A stretch of DNA of 64,000 nucleotides from Okeania sp. SIO2C9 (GTDB taxonomy: Bacteria; Cyanobacteriota; Cyanobacteriia; Cyanobacteriales; Microcoleaceae). The stretch is taken from the NCBI RefSeq assembly GCF_010672455.1, contig NZ_JAAHGO010000023.1, positions 54,908 to 118,907 on the forward strand. Direction: 5' to 3'. The translations under genes and the position numbers were made by a program. Every line of letters starts with the position of its first letter. Position 1 is the stretch's first letter. Of the stretch, positions 39,732-48,421 are shown one piece after another. The notes under the pieces were generated by a model. The model was not told where the DNA came from, made no database searches, and saw nothing but the letters and a program-made list of their open reading frames with translations.

Positions 39732-41126
39732 ATGCCAATATTCGTTGATAACTTAAATAAAAATGGCAAAATAGATGATATTCATTTAACCATAGCCATT
39801 GTAGGTTCTAGAAAGTATCAAGGCCAAGATTATGAAGGTACAAATTGGGATTTAATGTCTCCTAATTTAACGATATATGGCTTTGATGCCGATCATAAAT
39901 CCTGCGAGCAAATGAATTCCAAGCTGCAAAAACAACAAATTAGTCACCAATAAAAACACATACCTCTAGCTCTTTGGGATTCAGTAGGAACTCAAACTTT
40001 ATATATTACTAAATCTCCTTACTGTAGTTCTTTGTATCCTCCTAATAAGTCTTATATTGATCGCTTTATAGAGAACCCCAGAATAATAGAGTTAGTATCT
40101 ACAGAAAAAATTCAAACAACTACTTTAGATGATTTTTGTCATTCTGAGGGAATCAATGAAATTGATTTTATGCAAGTTGACACCCAAGGTGGAGAACTAA
40201 AAGTTTTAGAAGGTGCTAAGGATATTTTAAAAAGCGTTCTCTTCCTAAAAGTAGAAGTAGAGTTTACAAGTATGTATGAAAATCAGCCTTTGTTTGCTGA
40301 TATTGATTTATATATGAGGAAAAGCGGCTTTACCTTCTTAGATTTTGAAACTTTGTATAGAGATTACCGTCGTAGAAGTTCCATAATTTCTCAACAGCAT
40401 CCCGGTCAATTAATATGGACAGATGCTTTTTACTTTCAGGATTTGATTCAAAAGTCATCCGATGAGGAGTCGTTTAATAACACTCCAGAGAAGTTGTTAA
40501 AGTTAGCTTGTATTGCTGATATCCTAAATTTTTATGACGTAGCAATGGAAACCCTAGAGTGGTTAACTTGGAAATATGGCGATAATCCTAAGTACAATTT
40601 TGCTAACAACATAGCAGAGGTTTTATCTCAATTCCCTGATGTGGTTAAGCAAGAAGTGGGTGCTTTACCAGCGATGGAAAGAATCAAAGGTTATCTTGAT
40701 AGTAAGTATTTTTTAAATCATCCAGTAGTTAAAGAAGATGAGTTATATTCAAATTTAAAATTAAGAAAATTTAATCTGATAATTTTTCCAGACTGGTCGC
40801 AACCAGAAGAAACGGTGGGATTAGAATTACAAAAAGTAATTAAAAGTCTAGTGACTCATCCAGATAGAGCTAAAATGACTCTATTAATAGATAACAGTAA
40901 TATTTCTGCTGAGGATGCAGATTTAATTTTATCTAGCGTAGCAATGAATTTGTTAATGGAGTCAGAATTAGAGGTAGATGAGGGACCAGAAATTGTTTTG
41001 GTTGGGGAGTTGAGTCAAATACAATGGTCAGCTTTAATTCCTCAACTGCAAGGTCGGATTAAATTGGATAATGAGAATAAAGAAGCGATCGCTAAGGCAA
41101 AAGTACAAGAATTTTTTTCAATATAG
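39732..41126 (+). pseudogene. FkbM-type methyltransferase fused to repeat module copy 3, interrupted by one in-frame TAA
   Basis: A single frame encodes 73 residues (39732-39950), then TAA at 39951-39953, then continues in the same frame through 41126. The region after the stop (LALWDSVGTQTLYITKSP, YCSSLYPPNKSYIDR, TTTLDDFC, IDFMQVDTQGGELKVLEGA) is a typical FkbM methyltransferase core that normally runs on from the N-terminal part. A new start could only occur further on (for example near 40032) and would lose conserved sequence. The C-terminus (from about 40768) is repeat module copy 3. Either the gene is inactivated by one nonsense change, the stop is read through, or this is a sequencing error. 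Confidence 0.8.
40768..41092 (+). repeat. Repeat module copy 3
   Basis: Encodes the same roughly 108-residue module (starting FNLIIFPDWSQPEE), here fused behind an FkbM methyltransferase, unlike copies 1, 2 and 5, which follow glycosyltransferases. Confidence 0.92.
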
Positions 41127-41162
41127 AAAGCTAAAGTTATTACAGGATAATTTATTAATATT

Positions 41163-42284
41163 ATGATAACTGAAATTGTCGAAAAAGGTGTTTACTTTAT
41201 CTTTTCACCAGTTAAAAAATGCTCTCATATATCAATTTGTATAGCAGAAGGTTTGAAAAAACTAGGAATTCCTATTTTTTCTAACATGGATTGTTGGTTA
41301 ATCGACTTGAAAAATCAAGAATATTTGTTTAAAAACGATCGCCAATTACATCCTAACAATTGTGCAATCGTAGTGGCCGATATTTATTTCATAGAAATGA
41401 CAAATAACCACCCTTTATTTGATTTATTTTACGAACTCAATGAAGAAGTTATTTTAGTTATAATAGATCCCAATGATAGCGATCATGTATTAACTGGTAG
41501 AACAGAGAGATTAACAGCCGTAATTCGCGTGCATATGCACAAATTTAGGAAGTATCCAAGCCAATATATTCCCTGGGCATTTGGCATTTCTGAAAGGATA
41601 AGAATTGCTACGGAAAATAGTAAATTATTTTCCGAAAGAAAGCGACAAGTTTTAGCGGTATTTAGAAGTTCTTTAAACCAAAGTGTTAGAGTAGCAATGA
41701 ATTTCTGTTTTATTTCTCATCTGCAAGATAAAATTGATATTAATCAAAATCAAATTACAGAAATAGGCAATAATATTTCATTAAATGATTTCGATTACTT
41801 ATATTGGTCTCAATTCCCGACTCATCACATACCAAAATGGTTTGATTCCTTAAAAAACTCTATGTTTTGCTGCGCTTATGGAGGCAATTTTTATTACGCA
41901 GATTTAGATGAAAAGCTGTTAGAAAATTCTAATTTAGGACAAAAACCAGCTATAGCTAGATGGGATAGCTGGAGATTTTGGGAATCCCTGGCGGCCGGCT
42001 GTGTTTCGATTCATTTAGACTTTGATAAATATGGTTTTTTATTACCTATAAAACCTGTTAACTGGAAACATTATGTAGGAATAGATTTAGCCAATCCCCA
42101 AGAAGCAGCGCAAAGAATTATCGACGAACCAGAACTAATGGTTCAGATTGGATTAGAAGGTCAAAGATGGGCTTTAGAAAATTATGGTTCTGTACCTGTA
42201 GCTTGTCGCTTTTTAGATATTGTCTTAGGAGAAGAATTTGGCACGATAGAAAATTTGATTGATGCTGTAGAAGATATTTCTTAG
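41163..42284 (+). CDS. Glycosyltransferase-like protein (paralogue of 42771-44414)
   Basis: 373 residues. The C-terminal third has WDSWRFWESLAAGCVSIHLDFDKYG, then NWKHYVGIDL and an end helix, the same as in the gene at 42771-44414 and reminiscent of the donor-binding half of GT-B glycosyltransferases (the E-S-L-A-A-G-C pattern). The N-terminal half (YFIFSPVKKCSHISICIAEGLKKLGI) also matches its neighbour. Unlike the neighbour, it ends before any repeat module; a relic of that module lies immediately downstream (42331-42722), suggesting the fusion was lost. Cytoplasmic, no membrane segments. Confidence 0.7.
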   Translation: MITEIVEKGVYFIFSPVKKCSHISICIAEGLKKLGIPIFSNMDCWLIDLKNQEYLFKNDRQLHPNNCAIVVADIYFIEMTNNHPLFDLFYELNEEVILVIIDPNDSDHVLTGRTERLTAVIRVHMHKFRKYPSQYIPWAFGISERIRIATENSKLFSERKRQVLAVFRSSLNQSVRVAMNFCFISHLQDKIDINQNQITEIGNNISLNDFDYLYWSQFPTHHIPKWFDSLKNSMFCCAYGGNFYYADLDEKLLENSNLGQKPAIARWDSWRFWESLAAGCVSIHLDFDKYGFLLPIKPVNWKHYVGIDLANPQEAAQRIIDEPELMVQIGLEGQRWALENYGSVPVACRFLDIVLGEEFGTIENLIDAVEDIS

Positions 42285-42330
42285 TTTCGAGAAAAACATT
42301 TTCTTTTGATTTAGTATTAGCAATACCCAA

Positions 42331-42722
42331 GATTGGTCGCAACCGGAAGAAACTGTGGGATTAGAATTACAAGAAGTAATTAAAAATCTGGTGACTCATC
42401 GAGAGAAAGCTAAGATGACTCTATTAATAGATAACAGCAATATTTCTGCTGAAGATGCAGATTTAATTTTATCTAATGTGGCGATGAATTTGTTAATGGA
42501 GTCAGAATTAGAGGTGTAATATAAAATCCGGATAATTACTATAGCTTGCGTCATTGCGACTGGAACGGAGTGGAAGGAAGCAATCTCCGCGCATCCCTGA
42601 GATTGCTTCCTATCGTCGCAATGACCACTATTCAACCGGATTCAAGATAAATTGGATAATGAGAATAAGGAAGCGATAATGCTGCGCATCACTACCGTGA
42701 ACGCTCAAGCTAAAGCTGAGAA
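42331..42722 (+). pseudogene. Relic of repeat module (copy 4) interrupted by a MITE
   Basis: 42331-42516 encodes the first 62 residues of the module in near-identical nucleotide form, then a MITE occupies 42520-42649, and 42650-42722 resumes with the module end (KLDNENKEAI-like) after loss of about 28 residues. It probably once continued the glycosyltransferase at 41163-42284. It shows that the MITE inserted after the module had spread. Confidence 0.85.
42520..42649. mobile_element. MITE-1 copy in the relic module
   Basis: 130 bp. The left end is TATAAAATCCGGATAATTAC and the right end ends CAACCGGATTCAAGATA. The interior is a long palindrome-like GCGACTGGAACGGAGTGG...GATTGCTTCC...GTCGCAATGACC. 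It is closely similar to 53491-53617. Confidence 0.88.
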
Positions 42723-42770
42723 AATTCCATTATTCAACTAGACAACTAAAAATCAAAATAAAAATTGATT

Positions 42771-44414
42771 ATGACAACCAGTATAGCTACTGAAAAATTG
42801 AATAGTAAACACAGTTTTTCTGGTTCAGTTTATTTTTATCTATGCCATGAACAAGCTTATGAGCATTTAATGATTAATATCGCTGATGGCTTGAAAATAT
42901 TAGGAATTCCATTTTATGCTAATTTCAATTATTGGAAAACAGGATTAGATTCAGAATCATATCTTTTTAATTATGACTATAGTGTCAATCATTGGGATTG
43001 TTCAATTGTAGTTTTAAGTAATCACTGGTTTGAAAATCATCAAAGCATACCTGAAGGTTTGTTCGATCAGAAAAGAAAATATATAACTGTTTATTTAGAC
43101 GATACAGATGGTCCTAGCCTCCTATTATATGACCTAAATCCTACTTTAGTGAACAATTTTGATATTGTTTTAAGAACGGGTTGTAATAATTTTTTTCAAC
43201 ATCCAAATAATTTACACCCTTGGTTTTTTGGCATTTCTAATCGAATTTTAAAATCAATTCAACAAGTTAGCAGATTTGAGGATAGAACCAAAAACCTACT
43301 AATTAATTATAGAGTCAAACATGACACATTATTATTATTTGGTATAGATGCTTCGGTGCAGATTCCAGGAATACAAAGAACGAATTATATACAAGATGAT
43401 AAATGGGTAGAATACACTGTAAATTTTCCCCTAAGAAACATTGCTGACGAACGTTTTTACCCTTTAATTAAAAATATTCTCAAACTTGACTTTTCTCGTG
43501 AAAATTTTGATACACCACCAGAAGATATTTATGATTATTTTCTTTGGCAGCAAACTGGTCAACGTCATCATCCAGCATATTATCAAAGACTAACTAAATC
43601 TCTTGCTTGTGCTGCTTTTGGAGGTTGCGTGGTTCAAGATAACGATAGTCAAAACTTTCATGCAGAATGGTGGGATAGTTGGAGATTTTGGGAGTCTTTA
43701 GCTGCTGGATGTGTCACTTTTCATATTGATTTTGATAAGTATGGTGTTAATTTACCAGTAATGCCAGAAAATTGGAAACATTATATCGGTATTGACTTAG
43801 ATAATATACAGGGAACGGTCGATCGCCTTGTCGAGGAACCTGAAATTTTAGAAAGCATATCTATTGCAGGTAGACAGTGGGCAATTGAAAATTATTCACC
43901 TGTTCCTACCGCTTTGCGTTTTCTGGAAATAGTCAGCGACAAGCAAAAAACGAAAACTAGAGGGAAAATTCTAGGACACTTTGTTACCCAGAGATTGCCC
44001 TTTTCACTAACAGAAATCAATTTAATTGTTTTCCCAGACTGGTTGCAACCGGAAGAAATAGTAGGATTAGAATTACAAGCAGTAATTAAAAATCTGGTGA
44101 ATCATCCAGATAAAGCTAAGATGACTTTATTAATAAATAACAGCAATATTTCTGCTGAAGATGCAGATTTAATTTTATCCAGCGTGGTGATGAAATTGTT
44201 AATGGAGTCAGAATTAGAAGTAGATAAGGGACCAGAAATTGTTTTAGTTGGAGAGTTGAGTCAAATACAATGGTCAACTTTAATTCCTCAACTGCAAGGT
44301 CGTATAAAATTGGAAAATGAGAATGGGGAGGCGATAGCTCAAGTTAAAGCAGATAATATTCCCCTAATTGAATTATCAAATTTCTCAGATAAAACCTCAA
44401 ATAAAATTGATTGA
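42771..44414 (+). CDS. Glycosyltransferase-like protein with C-terminal repeat module copy 5
   Basis: 547 residues from the ATG at 42771; a TTG two codons earlier is also open. The body is collinear with 41163-42284 (WDSWRFWESLAAGCVTFHIDFDKYG, NWKHYIGIDL), with an extra middle region of about 60 residues (INYRVKHDTLLLFGIDASVQ). From about residue 413 it carries the repeat module (INLIVFPDWLQPEE), the most diverged of the five (for example LINNSNISAED, VVMKLLMESELEVDKGPE). It ends with a TGA that overlaps the ATG of the following broken gene by one base. Confidence 0.75.
   Translation: MTTSIATEKLNSKHSFSGSVYFYLCHEQAYEHLMINIADGLKILGIPFYANFNYWKTGLDSESYLFNYDYSVNHWDCSIVVLSNHWFENHQSIPEGLFDQKRKYITVYLDDTDGPSLLLYDLNPTLVNNFDIVLRTGCNNFFQHPNNLHPWFFGISNRILKSIQQVSRFEDRTKNLLINYRVKHDTLLLFGIDASVQIPGIQRTNYIQDDKWVEYTVNFPLRNIADERFYPLIKNILKLDFSRENFDTPPEDIYDYFLWQQTGQRHHPAYYQRLTKSLACAAFGGCVVQDNDSQNFHAEWWDSWRFWESLAAGCVTFHIDFDKYGVNLPVMPENWKHYIGIDLDNIQGTVDRLVEEPEILESISIAGRQWAIENYSPVPTALRFLEIVSDKQKTKTRGKILGHFVTQRLPFSLTEINLIVFPDWLQPEEIVGLELQAVIKNLVNHPDKAKMTLLINNSNISAEDADLILSSVVMKLLMESELEVDKGPEIVLVGELSQIQWSTLIPQLQGRIKLENENGEAIAQVKADNIPLIELSNFSDKTSNKID
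44015..44340 (+). repeat. Repeat module copy 5
   Basis: Most diverged copy of the roughly 108-residue module, at the C-terminus of the glycosyltransferase 42771-44414. The order (glycosyltransferase, then module) is as in copy 1. Confidence 0.9.
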
Positions 44415-44919
44415 TGACTAGATTTTTTCACGACCAATTTGCCAAACAATATTTAGAAGAATTACTATCAACTATTGGAGAAGTTAAAGCACCCCAGAAA
44501 CTCTCTGGCTGAGAATTTTGGGTAGAGGAAGAGTTCAATCAACAGCAATTGATGAATTAGAAGCATTGCCAGCGGATAATTTGTTTCGTTCAAATGCGCT
44601 ATTGTTATTAGCAGATTTGCTAAGTAATATAGAAGTAAATCAAAATTTAGAATCAGAAGATAGGGAGTTAATTATGCGATTATCACCACTTTTTTCACAA
44701 AGATTAGAAGAGGCTACAAAACAAGGTATGCGAGAAGAACGCCGAGAACAAATAGAAAATATTCTCAAAGTTCGTTTTGGTACAATAGATAACCAACTAG
44801 AGGCAATAATTGAGCCATCACTTTCTCTTTTACCTGCTGAGTTAGTACCTTTGTTATTGCAATTATCTCGTGATGAATTGTTAGCTAGATTTGTTGGGCA
44901 AAATGGTACTCAAAATTGA
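44414..44919 (+). pseudogene. DUF4351-family gene with internal deletion and frameshift
   Basis: The start (MTRFFHDQFAKQYLEELLSTIGEVKAP) matches the intact gene at 54622-55539. The sequence then jumps directly to PETLWLRILGRGRVQ in another frame, skipping about 140 codons. The C-terminal 130 residues (LSPLFSQRLEEATKQGMREERR, LLQLSRDELLARF) are intact and open from 44518. So this is a deletion derivative; the C-terminal part might still be translated from an internal start. It overlaps the preceding stop codon by one base. Confidence 0.85.
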
Positions 44920-44978
44920 GTAGTTTAATCCTGAGCTTGAGGAAGAAAAACCAAGCTACACAATTTGAAATATTGCTT

Positions 44979-45596
44979 TTACCTTATTCGTGGTTGACTA
45001 GCAGTTACAACCTGTTCTACAGTCAACTCTAGTTCTGGGAAAGTAGGGGAAATAATCCGATCCTTTCCCCGAAATACTTGACTCTGATATTCGCCGTTAA
45101 TAAGTTGATAAACAAAAACGGTGGGAACTTTAGAACGACCTAAATAAGACCGAGAAGCGATCGCTAAATAATCCACTATCCAATACTCGGAAATCCCTAA
45201 ACGCCCATACTCGTCCAATTTGTCAACATAATCGTCCTCCCAGTTAGTAGATGTTACCTCCACTGCTAGTCTCAAGGGTTCCCTAAACCCCTGATATGTG
45301 TAAAGGTATCTGTCCCAAATCTCACCATCCACCACAGACACATCAGGAATTCGCCCTTGTTCTTGCCCTTCTTTTGTTACCGTTCTGACCAATGCGGTGC
45401 GCGTCACCACTAAACCCAAATTTAGCCGTTCGATTTCCCGGTCCATAGTTCTCTGGATTAAATTCGCAACGTTTTCATGGGCACCAATGGGTCGCATTTC
45501 TCTAATTTCTCCATCCACAAGTTCGTAAATAGCCCCATCTTCTGGGTATTGGTCGATAAATTGGTCAAAAGTTAGTCTAGTTTTTGTTGTATTCAT
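44979..45596 (-). CDS. Uma2-family (DUF820) PD-(D/E)XK nuclease-like protein
   Basis: 205 residues, usual size. Visible family motifs: FDQFIDQYPEDGAIYELVDGEI, GRIPDVSVVD (catalytic D), and LAVEVTSTNWEDDYVDKLDEYGRLGISEYWIVDYLA (E and K of the nuclease core). This family is hugely expanded in cyanobacteria. Its role is unknown and probably concerns DNA of mobile elements. It is convergent with the broken DUF4351 gene and divergent from the TnpB gene. Confidence 0.92.
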   Translation of the reverse strand: MNTTKTRLTFDQFIDQYPEDGAIYELVDGEIREMRPIGAHENVANLIQRTMDREIERLNLGLVVTRTALVRTVTKEGQEQGRIPDVSVVDGEIWDRYLYTYQGFREPLRLAVEVTSTNWEDDYVDKLDEYGRLGISEYWIVDYLAIASRSYLGRSKVPTVFVYQLINGEYQSQVFRGKDRIISPTFPELELTVEQVVTASQPRIR

Positions 45597-45641
45597 GGCG
45601 ATCGCTCCTATACAAAACTGGGGTAATTAACTGTTAAACTT

Positions 45642-47014
45642 AAACTGTAGAAAATAGTTGTCAAACGTAGAAAAGTATTGTAATATTAAACAGTTAATAG
45701 AAAACGTAAATTTAGGCAATGAATGATTTCGAGCATTATAGTAATCACGGGCTCCGGGCCACTTTATTTGAATAGACAGACCCATGAAAGTTGTTGACAG
45801 ACATATAATTAGACGAACACATAACTTTTGGCAGGTGTGTGATGAGTTAGCTTTTAAGTCAAAAAACTTATATAACTTAGCTAACTATCACTGTCGTCAG
45901 CATTTTTTCTGTACTGGTAAAAGTCTCTCACTAACTAAACTGTACCACGCCACTAAAGATAGCGATGCTTACAGAGCATTACCAACTAAAGTATCAAAAC
46001 AAATAATAAAATGCTTGGTGGCAAGTTGGCGTGGCTATTTTCAAGCTATAAAAGAATGGTCAAAATATCCTGGGAAGTTTTTAGGTAAACCCAAAATACC
46101 AAAGTATAAGAATAAAACTCAAGGTAGGAATGTAGTTATATATTCCAAAGAATCAGTCTATAAAGCACCTCTCAAAGACGGTATTTGTCACTTATCAATG
46201 AGTGAAATCAAAATACCTGTAATTGTAGAAACTGTAATCGAAGTCAGGATAGTACCTGCTACTAGCTGCTATATAATTGAAGTAGTGTATGAAAAAGCAA
46301 ATCAGCCACAAATACACTCAACATATGTAGCCGGCATAGACTTAGGGATTGACCGATTAGTTGCTCTATCTACAAACAAGCCTGGTGTTAAGCCTATGCT
46401 TGTTAACGGGAAGCCACTAAAAAGTGTTAATCAGCTTTACAACAAGCGAAAAGCCAAGTATCAAAGTCATCTCAAAGGCAACAGAAAAAGCAGTCGTAAG
46501 ATTGAGGCGTTAACCTATCACCGAAATCGTTTTGTAGAGAATTATCTGCATAACACCAGTAAATTAGTTGTCAATTATTTAGTGACTAATAATATTGGTA
46601 CTGTAGTCATAGGCAAAAATGATAACTGGAAACAAGGTGCAAATATCGGCAAAAAAAACAACCAAAATTTTACCCAAATACCACATGATAAGCTACTCAA
46701 GCAAATTACTTATAAATGTCAGCTAGCAGGAATCAAGGTGATTGAAACAGAGGAAAGCTATACAAGCAAAACATCTGCTCTTGACCTAGAGCAACCAATA
46801 AAACATGAAACTTATAGGGGTAAACGAGTCAAACGTGGTTTATTCAGGAGTGGAACTGGTATAGTGATTAATGCCGATGTTAATGGCAGTCTTCAAATAA
46901 TTAGAAAGAAATTCCCAGAGGCATTTAGTGCCGAGGGAATAGTGAGCTGTGCCGTACAGCCAGTATTGGTTAATCCAATATCAAGATAAAAGCTGTTACG
47001 ATTTTCTACAGTTT
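45642..47014 (+). mobile_element. TnpB-only IS element (IS1341 type) with short inverted repeats
   Basis: The TnpB gene is flanked by a perfect 14-base inverted repeat: AAACTGTAGAAAAT at 45642-45655 and ATTTTCTACAGTTT at 47001-47014. IS200/IS605 elements normally lack terminal inverted repeats, so these may be true ends, subterminal hairpin arms, or coincidence. No TnpA gene is present. Confidence 0.5.
45784..46989 (+). CDS. tnpB: TnpB-family RNA-guided nuclease (IS605 OrfB)
   Basis: 401 residues. The RuvC acidic residues are present: D186 in AGIDLGIDRL, E323/E324 in ETEESYTSKTS, and D365 in INADVNGSLQI. The VVIGKNDNWKQ and NNQNFTQIPHDKL blocks are typical of cyanobacterial TnpB. The zinc-ribbon cysteines expected between the E and last D motifs are missing (ALDLEQPIKHETYRGKRVKRG holds none), as in one subgroup of the family. 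The protein probably cuts DNA guided by an RNA made from the 3' end of the element. The frame is intact, with no TnpA nearby, so it would move only in trans. Confidence 0.9.
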   Translation: MKVVDRHIIRRTHNFWQVCDELAFKSKNLYNLANYHCRQHFFCTGKSLSLTKLYHATKDSDAYRALPTKVSKQIIKCLVASWRGYFQAIKEWSKYPGKFLGKPKIPKYKNKTQGRNVVIYSKESVYKAPLKDGICHLSMSEIKIPVIVETVIEVRIVPATSCYIIEVVYEKANQPQIHSTYVAGIDLGIDRLVALSTNKPGVKPMLVNGKPLKSVNQLYNKRKAKYQSHLKGNRKSSRKIEALTYHRNRFVENYLHNTSKLVVNYLVTNNIGTVVIGKNDNWKQGANIGKKNNQNFTQIPHDKLLKQITYKCQLAGIKVIETEESYTSKTSALDLEQPIKHETYRGKRVKRGLFRSGTGIVINADVNGSLQIIRKKFPEAFSAEGIVSCAVQPVLVNPISR

Positions 47015-47070
47015 TTTTCGTACGGTGAATAGGCAAAAAAGCCTAAAGTATTCAACTGGACATGATATAA

Positions 47071-47479
47071 TTAGACAGTTCCCGCAGCTACTACATTTGC
47101 TTCTCGTCCTAAATATTCTCGATGTTGGGGATGTATAAAACCCAAACTAATTTTATCTTCAGAAATACCCATTTCTATTAGCTTGGTAACGATGGGTTCT
47201 TCCGTATCGTTACACTGAATCAAAATACAATGGCTTTCGCCCATGTCTAATATCATGTCCGGTTGAATAGTTATAATTAAAGCTTGTAGTAGGGCTTCAG
47301 CCCGAAATATAGATAGATAGGGCTAAAGCCCTACTACAAACAAAAACTTTTTTATCACTGATTATCCGGACATGATATAAATTACTATCAATAATATCAA
47401 TATGCAAAACACATTGATGAATGGGTTTGTCATCAATAAGCGTGTTTTCTGGGTTAGGAAGTTTCATAACTTTTCTCAA
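47071..47479 (-). pseudogene. XisI-like gene split by a MITE
   Basis: Minus strand. The upstream half (47479-47378) encodes about 34 residues with KLPNPENTLIDDKP then IHQCVLHIDIID, and the downstream half (47250-47071) encodes CILIQCNDTEEPIVTKLIEMGI then FIHPQHREYLG. Joined across the element, with one copy of its TAA/TTA duplication, they form one frame of about 90 codons. The join resembles the XisI family (fdxN-element excision controlling factor) in its HIDI and IQ.NDTE stretches. The N-terminal KLPNPEN part looks like a different family, so the gene may already have been a chimera. The XisI call is tentative; the split is well supported. Confidence 0.5.
47251..47377. mobile_element. MITE-1 variant inside the XisI-like gene
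   Basis: 127 bp with termini TATCATGTCCGG and CCGGACATGATA. One inner flank reads TTGAATAG, the other ATAATCAG, as in the other MITE-1 copies. The interior has a GTAGTAGGGCTTCAGCCC / GGGCTAAAGCCCTACTAC palindrome different from theirs. The flanking TAA on both sides is a 3-bp target duplication. Confidence 0.88.
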
Positions 47480-47543
47480 ACATTCTTTTCTGGTTTATTT
47501 AACTTTAAGTTTGACCATACATTAATTTAACAGTGGCGATCGC

Positions 47544-47948
47544 TTATCGGCTAAATAAACTAGAATCTACTTTAAAAAAATCCCCTAATATTTTAGCTTG
47601 TTCAGTATTAATCTCACCTCTACCATTAATCAACTCAATTACTATACCCTCCGAGCCAATAATTTCGACTAAATTTTCAAGTTTTACTCCCTGTTGTTCC
47701 ATCAAAAATCGTAACATTGAATCAGGAGTTGATGCGGAACCTGGATGATAAAAATCTTGCTCAAACTTTTCAATTAAAACAATTAATAATTCATACAAAG
47801 TTTCTTGCTCTGGAGTAAGATTTTGAACGTGCATTAGTTCCTCTACAACTGCCAGTGCTTTTTCATTTTCTTCCTCTGTTTTTATTAGTTTCGGCTGATA
47901 TTTAACTAACAACTCACTATATTTTTTTGAACTAAAAGTAAGGGTCAT
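47544..47948 (-). CDS. higA: HigA-like antitoxin (XRE family)
   Basis: 134 residues from the internal ATG at 47948 (MTLTFSSKKY); the frame is open to 47978. A C-terminal helix-turn-helix (MLRFLMEQQGVKLENLVEIIGSEG, EINTEQAKILGDFFKVD) is typical of HigA antitoxins, preceded by an acidic helical region. The start overlaps the stop codon of the toxin gene by 17 bases in another frame, the toxin-first order usual for HigBA. It binds DNA and represses its own operon in known members. Confidence 0.85.
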   Translation of the reverse strand: MTLTFSSKKYSELLVKYQPKLIKTEEENEKALAVVEELMHVQNLTPEQETLYELLIVLIEKFEQDFYHPGSASTPDSMLRFLMEQQGVKLENLVEIIGSEGIVIELINGRGEINTEQAKILGDFFKVDSSLFSR

Positions 47949-48231
47949 TTTTCCAATACTCCTTATCGTATTCTGCATGGGTAAGAATGTATTTAATATA
48001 AATCAATTTTCTTTGATAATCAATGCTAACAATTAAACGATATTTATTGCCCTTAATATTAAATACTGTAAAATTACCAACTGCCTCTGCTGAAGGAAAA
48101 ACGGATTGTACCTCAATCAAATTTGACCAATTAGCCTTGCTGGCAACTTTATACCAATTATCTAAAGTATCACTCGAATCGCTATGGTTAAGTGCATATT
48201 CTCTTAAACGTCTATAGCTAATAACGTGCAT
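47932..48231 (-). CDS. higB: HigB-like mRNA interferase toxin
   Basis: 99 residues. It matches type II HigB proteins: MHVISYRRLREYA start, DNWYKVASKANWSNLIEVQSVFPSAE, VFNIKGNKYRLIVSIDYQRKLIYIKYILTHAEYDK. The family cuts mRNA at the ribosome. It is first in the operon with HigA on the minus strand; a dispersed palindrome (GGTTGGGTT/AACCCAAC) lies just upstream. Confidence 0.9.
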   Translation of the reverse strand: MHVISYRRLREYALNHSDSSDTLDNWYKVASKANWSNLIEVQSVFPSAEAVGNFTVFNIKGNKYRLIVSIDYQRKLIYIKYILTHAEYDKEYWKNDPYF

Positions 48232-48421
48232 TTGAAAACAATTTATTAGTAAGTGTAGGTTGGGTTGACGAAAGGAAACCCAACATATATGCGCTAGGGA
48301 TTAGAGTAGCCATCTTAATTAAAGCATTTAGCGTGTATCTGATATTGCTGCGAAGGCAATAATTTGCTAAAATAATAGTCACTTCAAAACCATCCCTCCT
48401 CGCAATGACAATCAAAAATCA

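Noticed and set aside
45784..46989. Cas12-type CRISPR nuclease
   Set aside because: Length of 401 residues and motif layout fit TnpB; no CRISPR array or adaptation genes nearby.
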